Source: Rhodococcus sp. KBS0724
Lineage (GTDB): Bacteria > Actinomycetota > Actinomycetes > Mycobacteriales > Mycobacteriaceae
Direction of reading: 5' to 3'
Assembly (NCBI RefSeq): GCF_005938745.2
Contig: NZ_VCBX02000001.1
Coordinates: 124,001-188,000, forward strand
DNA length: 64,000 nucleotides
Shown here: piece by piece, positions 8,495 to 16,764 of the stretch
Numbering within the stretch: position 1 is the stretch's first letter
How the letters are laid out: every line of letters starts with the position of its first letter
Program-made: the position numbers and the translations under genes
The notes under the pieces: model-generated
Told to the model about the DNA's origin: nothing
The model's database searches: none
What the model saw: the letters and a program-made list of their open reading frames with translations, nothing else

Positions 8495-8608
8495 CAAAAG
8501 TTGTAATCGGGGATCGTACTTCGGTTGGTCGCGATGTCCGTCCGAGGTGCGATGGAAAGTGCGTGTATCAGCGGGAGTGTAGAGGCAAGCACAGGAAAGG
8601 AATTCACA

Positions 8609-9655
8609 GTGTTTGTCGCAATGAGGGACTTACGGGCAGCGCGGGGTCGTTTCGCGCTGATCTCGACGGTGGTTCTGTTGGTTGCACTTCTGGTCAGTTT
8701 TCTCAGCGGTTTGACCGCCGGGCTGCGTCATCAGAATGTTTCTGCCATCGAATCGATGAAGGCGGATACCGTCGTGTTCGCCGATACCGGGGCTGGTGCG
8801 TCGTTCGACGAATCGGCACTCACCGCTGATCAACTCGCAGCCTGGACGGCAGGCGCCCAGACTGTGGATCCTGTTGGCATCGGCCGCGGTAAAGCCGGTG
8901 TGGTGGGCTCGAATCAGAAGTCGGTGGCGCTGTTCGGCGCTGACGGCGGTTTCGGTGATCTGACACCGGCTGCCCCCGGAACGGTGGTCCTCAGTGAAGG
9001 CGCAGCTCGTGACCTGGGCGCAGCTTCCGGGGACCGAGTCAGTGTCGGATCCGGGGAGTTCACGGTCAGCGCAGTTCGCGGCGACGACTGGTACAGCCAC
9101 ACTCCCGTCGTCTGGATGACCCTCGCGGATTGGCAGGATCTGAATCCGCGCGGCGGGGTGGCAACCATCCTCGCTGTATCCGGAACATCGGATGCGTCGT
9201 CGATCAACGACGCGGCAGCAACCACGTCGACGACGGTGACCGGCTCGCTCGATGCCATCGGGTCGTACAAGTCCGAGAACGGGTCGTTGACCTTGATGAC
9301 AGTGATGCTTCTGGCGATCTCGGCTCTCGTGATCGGAGCTTTCTTCACGGTGTGGACGATCCAGCGCATGCCGGATATCGCAACGTTGAAAGCGCTCGGC
9401 GCCACATCGGGTTCCTTGGTCCGCGACGCCCTTGGCCAGGCGTTCATCGTGCTGGTCGTCGGAGTGTCACTGGGAATCGGCTTGACCGCCATCGCCGGCT
9501 CGGTGATCGGTGATTCGATGCCGTTCGTCCTGGACGCGTCGACGACTCTGACGCCCGCAGTGGCGCTCATCGGGCTTGGCCTGCTCGGCGCCGCGTTTGC
9601 TCTTCGATTCCTCTTCACCACTGATCCGCTCACAGCACTAGGGAGTTCGCGATGA
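8609..9655 (+). CDS. ABC transporter permease (FtsX/MacB-like)
   Basis: 348 residues from GTG 8609, preceded by AGGAAAGGA. The frame is open upstream to 8525, but the ribosome site decides for 8609 (VFVAMRDLRAARGRF). One N-terminal membrane segment (LISTVVLLVALLVSFLSG) is followed by a periplasm-facing domain of about 190 residues and then three C-terminal segments, the MacB/FtsX layout. The cytoplasmic loop TVWTIQRMPDIATLKALGATSGSLVRDAL is the family's coupling helix. It overlaps the ATPase gene by ATGA. Likely a lipoprotein- or peptide-type exporter or mechanotransmitter responding to envelope stress. Confidence 0.9.
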   Translation: MFVAMRDLRAARGRFALISTVVLLVALLVSFLSGLTAGLRHQNVSAIESMKADTVVFADTGAGASFDESALTADQLAAWTAGAQTVDPVGIGRGKAGVVGSNQKSVALFGADGGFGDLTPAAPGTVVLSEGAARDLGAASGDRVSVGSGEFTVSAVRGDDWYSHTPVVWMTLADWQDLNPRGGVATILAVSGTSDASSINDAAATTSTTVTGSLDAIGSYKSENGSLTLMTVMLLAISALVIGAFFTVWTIQRMPDIATLKALGATSGSLVRDALGQAFIVLVVGVSLGIGLTAIAGSVIGDSMPFVLDASTTLTPAVALIGLGLLGAAFALRFLFTTDPLTALGSSR

Positions 9656-10392
9656 CCTCTGCAGCCGGAAGCACCGTTCTCGACATCCAAAACGTCAACC
9701 TCACGTTCCCTGACGGACAATCCCGCGTCACAGCCCTCGATGACGTGTCCTTGCGGCTTGATCGCGGGGAGATTGCCGCGATCACCGGCCCGTCGGGTTC
9801 GGGCAAGTCCAGCCTGCTCGCGGTGGCGTCGACGCTTATTCGGCCGGACTCCGGCCACGTGTACCTGCGTACCGGCGGCGAGGCCACGGATCTTGCGACA
9901 CTCAGTCGCCGGGACGCGTCCGAGCTTCGACGCACGTCCATCGGCATCGTGTTCCAGCAGTCCAATCTGGTGTCGTCGTTGACCGCACTCGAACAGCTCG
10001 AGGTGATGGCGCATCTGGGGCAGTCCGTGTTCACGTCGCGGGCGCGTCGTAAAGCTGCGAAAGAGAAAGCGATGGATTTGCTCGATGCGGTTGGATTGGC
10101 AGATCACAGCGGGAAGCGGCCAGGGCAACTGTCCGGTGGTCAGCGTCAGCGGGTGAATCTCGCGCGCGCCTTGATGAACGATCCGCAGCTGTTGGTGGTG
10201 GACGAGCCGACGAGCGCGCTCGATCAGGAGCGCGGCGCGGCGGTCATGGATTTGATCATCGGAGTCGTGCGAGAACACAATGCTGCAACTCTTCTCGTGA
10301 CACACGACCGCGGACACCTGCATCGGATGGATAATGTCTATCGTGTGGTTGATGGATCCTTGACAGTCGATCGGGAGGCATTCGCGGCCTGA
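9652..10392 (+). CDS. ABC transporter ATP-binding protein (LolD/MacB type)
   Basis: 246 residues. Walker A GPSGSGKS (Lys52), Q-loop VFQQSNLVSSLTALEQLEV, signature LSGGQRQRVNLARALMNDP, Walker B LLVVDEPTSALD and H-loop LLVTHDRGHLHRMD are all intact. The VFQQSNLV and SLTALEQL segments are typical of the LolD/MacB subfamily, in line with the FtsX-like permease in front. It starts inside the permease stop (ATGA). Confidence 0.93.
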   Translation: MTSAAGSTVLDIQNVNLTFPDGQSRVTALDDVSLRLDRGEIAAITGPSGSGKSSLLAVASTLIRPDSGHVYLRTGGEATDLATLSRRDASELRRTSIGIVFQQSNLVSSLTALEQLEVMAHLGQSVFTSRARRKAAKEKAMDLLDAVGLADHSGKRPGQLSGGQRQRVNLARALMNDPQLLVVDEPTSALDQERGAAVMDLIIGVVREHNAATLLVTHDRGHLHRMDNVYRVVDGSLTVDREAFAA

Positions 10393-10501
10393 CTGCGGGG
10401 GCGTGGTCTCCAGTGACCGTCGAAACTCTCGAACCGGAAGTCAACCGACGATTTGCTGGGACGCTAGACTGTTGCGACTGGGCAACATGAGAGGACGTGT
10501 T

Positions 10502-10942
10502 ATGGAACGCCGCCGCAATGTTGCGCCGCCGACGCAATCACCGATCGCAGATCTCGAGCAGATGCCGCCGTTGATCCTGCTGGACAGGTTGCCGGTTCCG
10601 GTGGTGGCCGTACACCGTGACGGCAGCATTGTTTTTGCCAACCCGTCCTTTGCCGACATGCTCGGTTACCCGAAGAAAGCCGTCGCGGCACTGCGTCTGC
10701 AGGACATCCTGTACGACAAGGACGCCGACGACGTCAGCGCGGAGCAGGCTCACCGCGAGTTGAGTTCCGAGCCGGGTTCGATCAAGGAATTTGTTCACGC
10801 CGACAGCACTTTGGTTCGCGCGACTGTCAGTCAATCGTTGCTTCGCCGTGACGACGACACGATCACTCTGGCAGTTTTCCACGACCTGACAGAGCGACTG
10901 TGGAACAACCCGCGTCACACCCTCGACAAACCTAAAGCCTGA
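10502..10942 (+). CDS. Stand-alone PAS-domain protein
   Basis: 146 residues from ATG 10502, with GAGAGGA seven bases upstream; the ATG at 10487 and earlier frame are less likely. Residues about 20-135 form one PAS domain: LPVPVVAVHRDGSIVFANPSFADMLGYPKKAVAALRLQDILYDKD, ending TITLAVFHDLTERLWN. No output domain follows, so it must act through a partner or as a ligand sensor. It lies 110 bp behind the ABC ATPase. Its function is unknown; the close neighbours (two-component system, exporter) make an accessory sensing role possible but unproven. Confidence 0.8.
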   Translation: MERRRNVAPPTQSPIADLEQMPPLILLDRLPVPVVAVHRDGSIVFANPSFADMLGYPKKAVAALRLQDILYDKDADDVSAEQAHRELSSEPGSIKEFVHADSTLVRATVSQSLLRRDDDTITLAVFHDLTERLWNNPRHTLDKPKA

Positions 10943-10944
10943 GC

Positions 10945-11583
10945 TCACCCGCGGCGCGGCCTGGACTTCTTCGCCTGGTCCAGGCCGAGAGTGGAGGCGA
11001 GTGTGCCGACCACCCATTCCTCGTATTGCTCTCCGGTCCACCCCGACTCGACGACGAGATCGGTGTAGGTTTCGGCACTCGTCAAAGTGAGCGCGACGTT
11101 GATCGCGGTCTCGAGATCGACCGACGGATCTTTCTCCACGAGCCCGATCATGAGGTGCTGCTGCACGGTTCGCCGCTGAGCGAGATTGGTTTGCCACAGC
11201 AATGCTGCGTCCTCGTCCGCGGAGGCGGCAGCCCGCAAGGCCAGCAGGATATCTGCGGTTCGTTCGAGAATCAGCCGAGCATGGTGAATCTGAATGCGCA
11301 GTTGCCCCAGCGGATGCGGGGCGCCGAGTGCGGCCGCCACCCACGGCCGGTCCAGAGTGCTCACGCGGGCTTCGTCACCGGCTACCGCGACATCCAGTAG
11401 TGCCGACAGCACGCTCGGTTTGTTGCCGAACACGAAGTACACGCTTTGCACGGAAACGTTGGCCGCCTCGGCCAGCTGCTTGATGGTCGCTGCCGCATAA
11501 CCAGGATTTACGAAGACGCGTCGTGCTGCTTCGATGATCTTGGATCGCGCGGACACATCTGCCACTTTTTCTACCCCCACCAT
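10945..11583 (-). CDS. TetR-family transcriptional regulator
   Basis: 212 residues from ATG 11583 (MVGVEKVADVSARS); the frame continues upstream to 11682, but that would cross the operator and the start of the divergent gene. The N-terminal HTH reads RSKIIEAARRVFVNPGYAAATIKQLAEAANVSVQSVYFVFGNKPSVLSALLDVAV, the canonical TetR form. The C-terminal part is the variable ligand domain. The 53-bp gap to the divergent gene at 11637 holds a symmetric site, so it probably controls itself and that gene. Confidence 0.92.
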   Translation of the reverse strand: MVGVEKVADVSARSKIIEAARRVFVNPGYAAATIKQLAEAANVSVQSVYFVFGNKPSVLSALLDVAVAGDEARVSTLDRPWVAAALGAPHPLGQLRIQIHHARLILERTADILLALRAAASADEDAALLWQTNLAQRRTVQQHLMIGLVEKDPSVDLETAINVALTLTSAETYTDLVVESGWTGEQYEEWVVGTLASTLGLDQAKKSRPRRG

Positions 11584-11595
11584 GGACTGAAGTTT

Positions 11596-11616
11596 AGCTC
11601 TAGAGTGAAGCTCTAG
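11596..11616. promoter_or_regulatory. Probable TetR operator between divergent genes
   Basis: CTAGAG-TGAAG-CTCTAG (11600-11616) is an exact 6-5-6 inverted repeat, and the octamer AGCTCTAG also occurs twice (11596-11603 and 11609-11616). It lies centrally in the 53-bp gap between the TetR gene and the gene at 11637. Confidence 0.65.
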
Positions 11617-11636
11617 CGACTTGGAGGGTAACAAAC

Positions 11637-12569
11637 ATGAAGGTGCTGGTTCTCGGCGGTTATGGCGCAGTGGGGATTCCACTGATGGAGCAGTTCAGCA
11701 CAGACTCCACGGTGTCCGCGTTCTCCGCGGGGCGCAACGCCGCTCGGGCTGACGTGGCCGTCGATCTGACTGACCTCGGCACCTACACTCGGGCCGTGTC
11801 GGGCTACGACGTAGTGGTCAACGCATCAGGATTCGAAGACATCCGGTTGGCGCAGCAGGCAGTGCGCAGTGGAGCCACTTTTGTGGATGTCACCGCAACG
11901 TCGTCGTATTGCGATGCATTGGAAAAAGTCGACGGCCCCGTGCTGCTGGGTGTCGGATTGGCGCCGGGATTGACCAGTGTTCTTGCAGTGGAAGCACATC
12001 GACTCGGCAGCGGTGCGGTGGACATCATGGTGGGTCTTGGCGGCGGCGAACTTCACGGCCCCGCGGCCACGGCGTGGACGTACGGAATGCTGGGTACCCG
12101 GTTTCGGGATCCGAGCGGTGAACTTGTCCGCAACTACACCGGAATGAAAGTCTTCGACGTCCCGGCCGAGGTGCCCGGCTACCGCAAGGGTCCGGCCGTG
12201 CGCGCGGACTTCTCCGATCAACACGCTTTGACGCGTGATCTCGGTGTGCCGGTGAGAACCTACTTGCGTCTGGATACGTCGGCGGCGACGCTCGGTTTGG
12301 CTGCGATGACATGGGCCCCGCCTTTGCAGAAAGTGGTACCCAAGAAGATGTGGGGTTCGGATCGCTGGATTGCCATGGCCCGAACTGAAACTGGGCCGAC
12401 ATTGTGGGCAACGGGTCGAGGCCAATCAGTGGCGACAGCAATGATTGCTGCACGTGCCGTGAACGTAATCCGGCAATCGCCGATTGTGCGGCCGACGTGG
12501 CTTCATTCGTTGGAATCCGTGGAGTCGCTGCAATCGGCTGTTCCCGCATTGGAGGTCCGGAAGACATAG
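11637..12569 (+). CDS. Saccharopine dehydrogenase-like NAD(P)-binding protein
   Basis: 310 residues from ATG 11637, ribosome site GGAGGG. The N-terminal Rossmann fold opens MKVLVLGGYGAVGIPLMEQF (GxGxxG variant GGYGAVG), followed by YDVVVNASGFEDIRLAQQAVRSGATFVDVTATSSYCDAL and GVGLAPGLTSVLAVEA, which are characteristic of the saccharopine dehydrogenase/LYS9-like NAD-binding family. Substrate is unknown; related actinobacterial proteins are annotated as saccharopine dehydrogenase-like oxidoreductases without function. It is paired with the divergent TetR. Its stop codon lies inside the 35-bp palindrome of the next gene. Confidence 0.8.
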   Translation: MKVLVLGGYGAVGIPLMEQFSTDSTVSAFSAGRNAARADVAVDLTDLGTYTRAVSGYDVVVNASGFEDIRLAQQAVRSGATFVDVTATSSYCDALEKVDGPVLLGVGLAPGLTSVLAVEAHRLGSGAVDIMVGLGGGELHGPAATAWTYGMLGTRFRDPSGELVRNYTGMKVFDVPAEVPGYRKGPAVRADFSDQHALTRDLGVPVRTYLRLDTSAATLGLAAMTWAPPLQKVVPKKMWGSDRWIAMARTETGPTLWATGRGQSVATAMIAARAVNVIRQSPIVRPTWLHSLESVESLQSAVPALEVRKT

Positions 12570-12597
12570 TAATGGAAATGATTTCCATTACTATGTC
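12563..12597. promoter_or_regulatory. Perfect 17-1-17 palindrome, Zur/Fur-like operator
   Basis: GACATAGTAATGGAAAT and its exact reverse complement flank one central G. The core TGGAAATGATTTCCA matches the 7-1-7 shape of actinobacterial Zur/Fur-type boxes (TGAAAATGATTTTCA) with a single symmetric change. It overlaps the previous stop codon (12567-12569) and ends 3 nt before the GTG start at 12601, so it can block transcription of the MFS gene, and it could also form an RNA hairpin. Confidence 0.7.
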
Positions 12598-12600
12598 ACT

Positions 12601-13842
12601 GTGCATACCTCTGACACGCACCCACATGTATTTCGAGACAGATCATTTCGGCTGTTCTTCGCTGCCCGCACCGTTGCAGTTGCGGGTGCCGCGGTCACAG
12701 GCGTAGCGATGCCTGTTCTGGTGTACGACATCAGTCGATCACCGTTCCTCACGTCGCTCTCTGCCGCCGGAACCGTCCTGCCCTATCTCGTGTTCGGTTT
12801 GGTGGCGGGGGCTGTGGCGGATCGAGTCAACCGCCGTACCGTCATCTTGTGTGCGCAAGCCGTCGCGGCGATCGCCTTGGCGAGCATTCCTGCCGCACAG
12901 GCGCTCGGCGTGCTGACGGCGTGGCATGCCGTCGGCGTATCGATCTGCATCGGAACATGTTTCGTGTGGTTCGACGCCGCCGCATTCGGGACATTGCCTG
13001 CTCTGGTGGGTCGGCAGGGGATCCAATCGGCCAACAGTGCGCTGTGGACGGCCGCCACCCTGATCGACGTGGCGTTCCCGGCGATTGCCGGAGTGCTCGT
13101 GGCGTCGATCGGCCCCGCCTACGCACTGGGCGCAGACGCGCTGGCCTATGTGTTGGCCGGACTTGCCATGGCGTCGATCGGAGTATCGTTCTCGGTCACC
13201 CCTGTGGCGCAGAAGAAGCCGGAATCCGGAATTGCCCGAGACGTCCGTGAGGGGCTCGCCTTCCTCTGGCACTCGCCGCTGCTGCGAGCCTTGGCCGGCA
13301 TCGGTTTCATGAATTCTCTGACGCAGGGCGCTGTTACGGCTCTCCTGGTCGTCTACGCGTCCGAGAGATTGGGGATTTCGACGTCGAGTCCGGCAATCGG
13401 CGCGCTGTGGACGGCCGTCTCCGTCGGTGGTGTGGTCGGTGCTGTCGTGCTCCCACGCCTACCGGCGCGGTGGCCGGTCGGGGCGATCACCATCGGCGCG
13501 TTGACTATTGCCCCGGTGGTGTTGCTCGTGGTGGCGACCACCGAGAATGCCGCAGTTGCGATTGCTTCGCTGGCCGCTTATTCGGGTTGTGCGACGGTCA
13601 CCATCCTCAATGGCATCGGGGCACGTCAGCGCCTGACTCCCGATCATCTTCAGGGGCGCGTGAATACGACGGCGAGGATGGTGGCCTGGGGTGGTTCGCC
13701 GGTAGGTGCATTGGTTGTCGGAGCTGTTGCGGGCCGCTGGGACGTTGGTGTGGCGTACCTCGTTGTATCTGCGTGTGCGCTGGTCTCGGCGTTGTTTGCG
13801 TGGTTGGGCGCCTTGCGCACCGATCCGTATCCGCATAGATAA
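12601..13842 (+). CDS. MFS exporter, EntS-like (MFS_3)
   Basis: 413 residues from GTG 12601, immediately after the palindrome; no ribosome site is free, so the message may be leaderless or coupled. The start VHTSDTHPHVFRDRSFRLFF is followed by about twelve membrane segments, with GLVAGAVADRVNRRTVIL as the MFS loop after TM2. The sequence shape is that of the MFS_3 group that includes the enterobactin exporter EntS. The N-terminus carries three His in ten residues. With the FecCD-type importer behind it and metal-type palindromes at both, export of a metal chelator is a reasonable inference; drug efflux is the alternative. Confidence 0.85.
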   Translation: MHTSDTHPHVFRDRSFRLFFAARTVAVAGAAVTGVAMPVLVYDISRSPFLTSLSAAGTVLPYLVFGLVAGAVADRVNRRTVILCAQAVAAIALASIPAAQALGVLTAWHAVGVSICIGTCFVWFDAAAFGTLPALVGRQGIQSANSALWTAATLIDVAFPAIAGVLVASIGPAYALGADALAYVLAGLAMASIGVSFSVTPVAQKKPESGIARDVREGLAFLWHSPLLRALAGIGFMNSLTQGAVTALLVVYASERLGISTSSPAIGALWTAVSVGGVVGAVVLPRLPARWPVGAITIGALTIAPVVLLVVATTENAAVAIASLAAYSGCATVTILNGIGARQRLTPDHLQGRVNTTARMVAWGGSPVGALVVGAVAGRWDVGVAYLVVSACALVSALFAWLGALRTDPYPHR

Positions 13843-13854
13843 ACACTTCACTAT

Positions 13855-13881
13855 TAATGAAAACGACTGTCGTTATGGTTA
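13855..13881. promoter_or_regulatory. Inverted repeat upstream of the FecCD-type transporter operon
   Basis: AACGAC-T-GTCGTT (13862-13874) is an exact 6-1-6 repeat, extended with imperfect outer pairs (TAA...TTA). It lies 13-39 bp after the MFS stop and about 50 bp before the permease ATG. The single-base centre and AATGAAAA flank recall the palindrome at 12563, so the same metalloregulator may bind both (inference). Confidence 0.5.
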
Positions 13882-13927
13882 GATTCGGGTGTCCATGACC
13901 ACGTACCTCGATGACTGAAGGAGTGCG

Positions 13928-14995
13928 ATGACGCTGACCAGCGAAGCGCCGCCGCGCACGCCGCCGCGTCCGCATCCCGTCGACTCTCGGGGGTACGTCC
14001 CATTTCTCGTGGCCACGGCTGTTTTTCTCGCCGTGGTCTCCGTCGTCGCGGTGTGGTCGGGCGCCGCGTCGGTATCGTTCGGTGATGTCTTCGCGGTGCT
14101 TCGTGCGCGCATCGGTGGTCCGCCCGTCGATCCGCTGCTCGATCGGATCGTCTGGGGACTGCGGGTTCCACGCGTTCTGATTGCGGCGCTGGCCGGCGCG
14201 GGGTTGTCACTGGCCGGGGCCGTTCTACAAGCGTTGGTGCGCAACCCGATTGCGGATCCGTACATTATGGGTGTCGGTTCAGGGGCTTCCTTCGGCGCTG
14301 TGCTGATCATGACGACCGGCATCGGTACGGGACTCTCGCTCGGTGTTCCGGCCGCGGCCTTCTTGGGGGCCATGGTCTCCTTGATCGCCGTCCTGATTTT
14401 GGGACGACGCGAGGGGATGCTTGTTCCACTGCGCATGGTCTTGGCTGGCGTCGCTATCGGTTATCTACTCTCGGCTGCAACAAGTTTCGTTCAACTGCGC
14501 GCCGACCCGAGTCAGCTTTCGGGAGTGCTCTTCTGGTTGCTCGGTTCGGTGAGCGGGGCCAGTTGGTCGGACCTGGGTGTACCCGCGGCCGTGATCGCGC
14601 TCTGTGGTGCGGTGCTGTTGACCCAATCGCGACACCTCAACGCCTTGGCGATGGGAGACGAGAGTGCTCAGTCGGTAGGTGTAGACGTGCGCCGAACGCG
14701 TCTACTTCTGCTCGCGATCGCGTCGTTGCTGACTGCGGTGGTCGTATCCGTTGCCGGTGGAATCGGTTTCGTGGGTTTGCTCGTGCCACACGCAGTGCGC
14801 CTTCTTGTCGGATCGGATCACCGTAGGCTTCTCCCGGCCACGGCGCTCGTGGGGGCGGCGTTCCTGGTAGCCGTCGATCTTGCGGCTCGCATGGTGGATG
14901 CTCCCAACGAATTGCCGCTCGGAATCATCACTGCCGGATTGGGCGCCCCATTCTTCCTTTGGCTGCTTCGACGGGACGGAGGTGCGCGGTCATGA
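13928..14995 (+). CDS. FecCD-family ABC transporter permease
   Basis: 355 residues from ATG 13928, ribosome site GAAGGAG. About ten hydrophobic helices. The family blocks are present: RVPRVLIAALAGAGLSLAGAVLQALVRNPIADPYIMGVGSGASFGAV and GGIGFVGLLVPHAVRLLVGSDHRRLLPATALVGAAFLVAVDLAAR. FecCD/BtuC permeases import ferric siderophores, haem or cobalamin with an ATPase and a lipoprotein, both of which follow. The next gene overlaps by ATGA. The substrate is not readable from sequence; the upstream palindromes suggest metal regulation. Confidence 0.93.
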   Translation: MTLTSEAPPRTPPRPHPVDSRGYVPFLVATAVFLAVVSVVAVWSGAASVSFGDVFAVLRARIGGPPVDPLLDRIVWGLRVPRVLIAALAGAGLSLAGAVLQALVRNPIADPYIMGVGSGASFGAVLIMTTGIGTGLSLGVPAAAFLGAMVSLIAVLILGRREGMLVPLRMVLAGVAIGYLLSAATSFVQLRADPSQLSGVLFWLLGSVSGASWSDLGVPAAVIALCGAVLLTQSRHLNALAMGDESAQSVGVDVRRTRLLLLAIASLLTAVVVSVAGGIGFVGLLVPHAVRLLVGSDHRRLLPATALVGAAFLVAVDLAARMVDAPNELPLGIITAGLGAPFFLWLLRRDGGARS

Positions 14996-15786
14996 GGTTG
15001 TCGGCCAGCGGTATTCACGTGGAAAGAGGTGGGCGCCTGGTAGTTGCGGGGGTTGATCTCGAAGTGCCGGCCGGAAGCGTAGTCGGACTCGTCGGACCGA
15101 ACGGAAGTGGGAAGTCCTCACTGCTGCGTGCGTTGTACCGCGGGAGTAAACCGCGAAGCGGAATCGTGAAGGTGGACGAGGTAAACGTGTGGAGCGATCT
15201 CTCGCCCCGATCTTCAGCACGAATTATCGGCGTTGTGGGACAAGAACATTCCTCGGATTTTTCATTCAGCGTTCGAGAGGTAGTCGCGACCGGCCGGACT
15301 CCACACCACAGCGCGTTCTCCCGACTCGGTGAGATCGACCGGGACATCGTAACCGGGGCACTCGTGCGAACAGGAATGTACGGCTTCGGATCACGGCTCT
15401 TCGCCGAGTTGTCTGGCGGTGAGAAGCAACGGGTGATGTTGGCCAGGGCGATTGCTCAGCAGCCTTCGGTGCTGGTGCTGGATGAACCGACCAACCATCT
15501 TGATATCCGCGCTCAACTCGAATTGATGGAGTTGGTAGTCGAACTCGGTACCACGACGGTGGTCGCTATCCACGAACTCGCTTTGGCCGCGGCGTATTGC
15601 GACTTCGTGTGTCTGCTCGCGGGCGGAACCGTCGTCGCTTCCGGACCCACGGCCGAGGTGCTCACCGCGGACCTGTTGTCCGAGGTATTCGGTGTTCAGG
15701 TCCATCTCGGCACGCACCCGTTGACGGGGCGTCCGTTGCTCTCGTTCGCCCCTTCACTCACACAGACGAAAGAAGCAGTGTCATGA
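14992..15786 (+). CDS. FecE/BtuD-type ABC transporter ATP-binding protein
   Basis: 264 residues from ATG 14992, overlapping the permease stop. Walker A GPNGSGKS (Lys41), Q-loop VVGQEHSSDFSFSVREVVATGRTPH, signature LSGGEKQRVMLARAIAQQP and Walker B VLVLDEPTNHLDI are intact; the TGRTPH motif is typical of siderophore/cobalamin ATPases. The H-loop is AIHELALAA. It ends in an ATGA overlap with the binding-protein gene, so permease, ATPase and binding protein form one translationally coupled unit. Confidence 0.93.
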   Translation: MRLSASGIHVERGGRLVVAGVDLEVPAGSVVGLVGPNGSGKSSLLRALYRGSKPRSGIVKVDEVNVWSDLSPRSSARIIGVVGQEHSSDFSFSVREVVATGRTPHHSAFSRLGEIDRDIVTGALVRTGMYGFGSRLFAELSGGEKQRVMLARAIAQQPSVLVLDEPTNHLDIRAQLELMELVVELGTTTVVAIHELALAAAYCDFVCLLAGGTVVASGPTAEVLTADLLSEVFGVQVHLGTHPLTGRPLLSFAPSLTQTKEAVS

Positions 15787-16706
15787 AGACTTCGATAGGT
15801 ACTGCCGCACTGTGGTGCTCGGCCGTCGCCGCTACAGCCGCGCTGACCGCTTGCGCAAACTCCTCGGTGGATTCCGCCACTGCGTCATCCGACGCGATCA
15901 CGGTTTCCAATTGCGATCGGGAGATCGTGTTGCCCCATACGGCGGAAAGAATTGTCTCGCTGTATCCGTCGATGACCGAACTGCTGATTCAGCTGGGTGC
16001 TGCCGACCGCATTGTCGGACAATCCAATACCGATCTCTCGCCGCCCAGTCCGAACCTTGCGCAGGAGTACGCGGCCGTGCCGGTACTGAGTTCCGGAGTT
16101 CCTTCGAGGGAAGCCTTGCTCGACGCGCGTCCAGATCTGATCGTCTCCGACGGGGAGTATTGGTTCGACGGTGACCGGTTGCAGACGATGGACGAACTGC
16201 AGGACCTCGGTATCCCGATCTTCGTGAACAGCGGCTACTGCCACAAGGCAGTCACCGAAGGACGGATCGACGATGTCTGGTCCGACGTCGACGGACTCGG
16301 TGCCCTCACCGGAACCGCCGACGAGGCAGCAACCCTCCTGGCAGATGGCAAGAAGTCGCTGGCAGCAACCGAGGCATCCCTTGCCGGAAAGGTGCCTGTC
16401 CCCACGGTTATGGTTCAGGTCTCAGAGGGACAGTCGTACGCATTGGCGAGGGGCCTGTACAGCAGCGTGCTCGACGCGGCCGGCGGTAGCAATCTCTTCG
16501 AGAACGACTTACCCGACGGCAAGTACTTCGGCCAGGTGGCCACCGAGTCGGTACTCGCGAAGTTGCCGCAGGCGATCTTGGTCGTCTACTCCACCGAGTC
16601 GAGTAGGCAACCGACGCTGGATGCGGCTCGCGCGGCGTTTGCGGGCACTCCGGCTGCGCTGTCGGACTCGATTTTTTGCGGTTCCCGAGGCGTGGTTTGC
16701 CGGTGA
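15783..16706 (+). CDS. FecCD-system substrate-binding lipoprotein, 3-prime frameshifted
   Basis: Starts at ATG 15783 inside the ATPase stop. A lipoprotein signal ends LTAC (Cys24). The periplasmic-binding fold of BtuF/FepB type follows: AERIVSLYPSMTELLIQLGAADRIVGQS, LLDARPDLIVSD, LPQAILVVYS. The frame reads normally to residue about 297, then passes a run of six T at 16672-16677 and ends after CGSRGVVCR at 16706. If the run had five T, the protein would continue AVPEAWFAGELASIDGAAEVARLLHS and stop at 16758, which looks like the true C-terminus. So the gene carries a one-base insertion (sequencing error, natural mutation or slippage site). The ligand is unknown. Confidence 0.85.
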   Translation: MKTSIGTAALWCSAVAATAALTACANSSVDSATASSDAITVSNCDREIVLPHTAERIVSLYPSMTELLIQLGAADRIVGQSNTDLSPPSPNLAQEYAAVPVLSSGVPSREALLDARPDLIVSDGEYWFDGDRLQTMDELQDLGIPIFVNSGYCHKAVTEGRIDDVWSDVDGLGALTGTADEAATLLADGKKSLAATEASLAGKVPVPTVMVQVSEGQSYALARGLYSSVLDAAGGSNLFENDLPDGKYFGQVATESVLAKLPQAILVVYSTESSRQPTLDAARAAFAGTPAALSDSIFCGSRGVVCR

Positions 16707-16764
16707 ACTGGCGTCGATCGACGGGGCTGCCGAGGTTGCCCGCCTCCTGCACTCCTGACGTGCA

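Noticed and set aside
8914..10323. Antisense frame of 469 codons across the ABC exporter genes
   Set aside because: Both exporter genes show complete family motifs on the other strand, and this frame resembles nothing.
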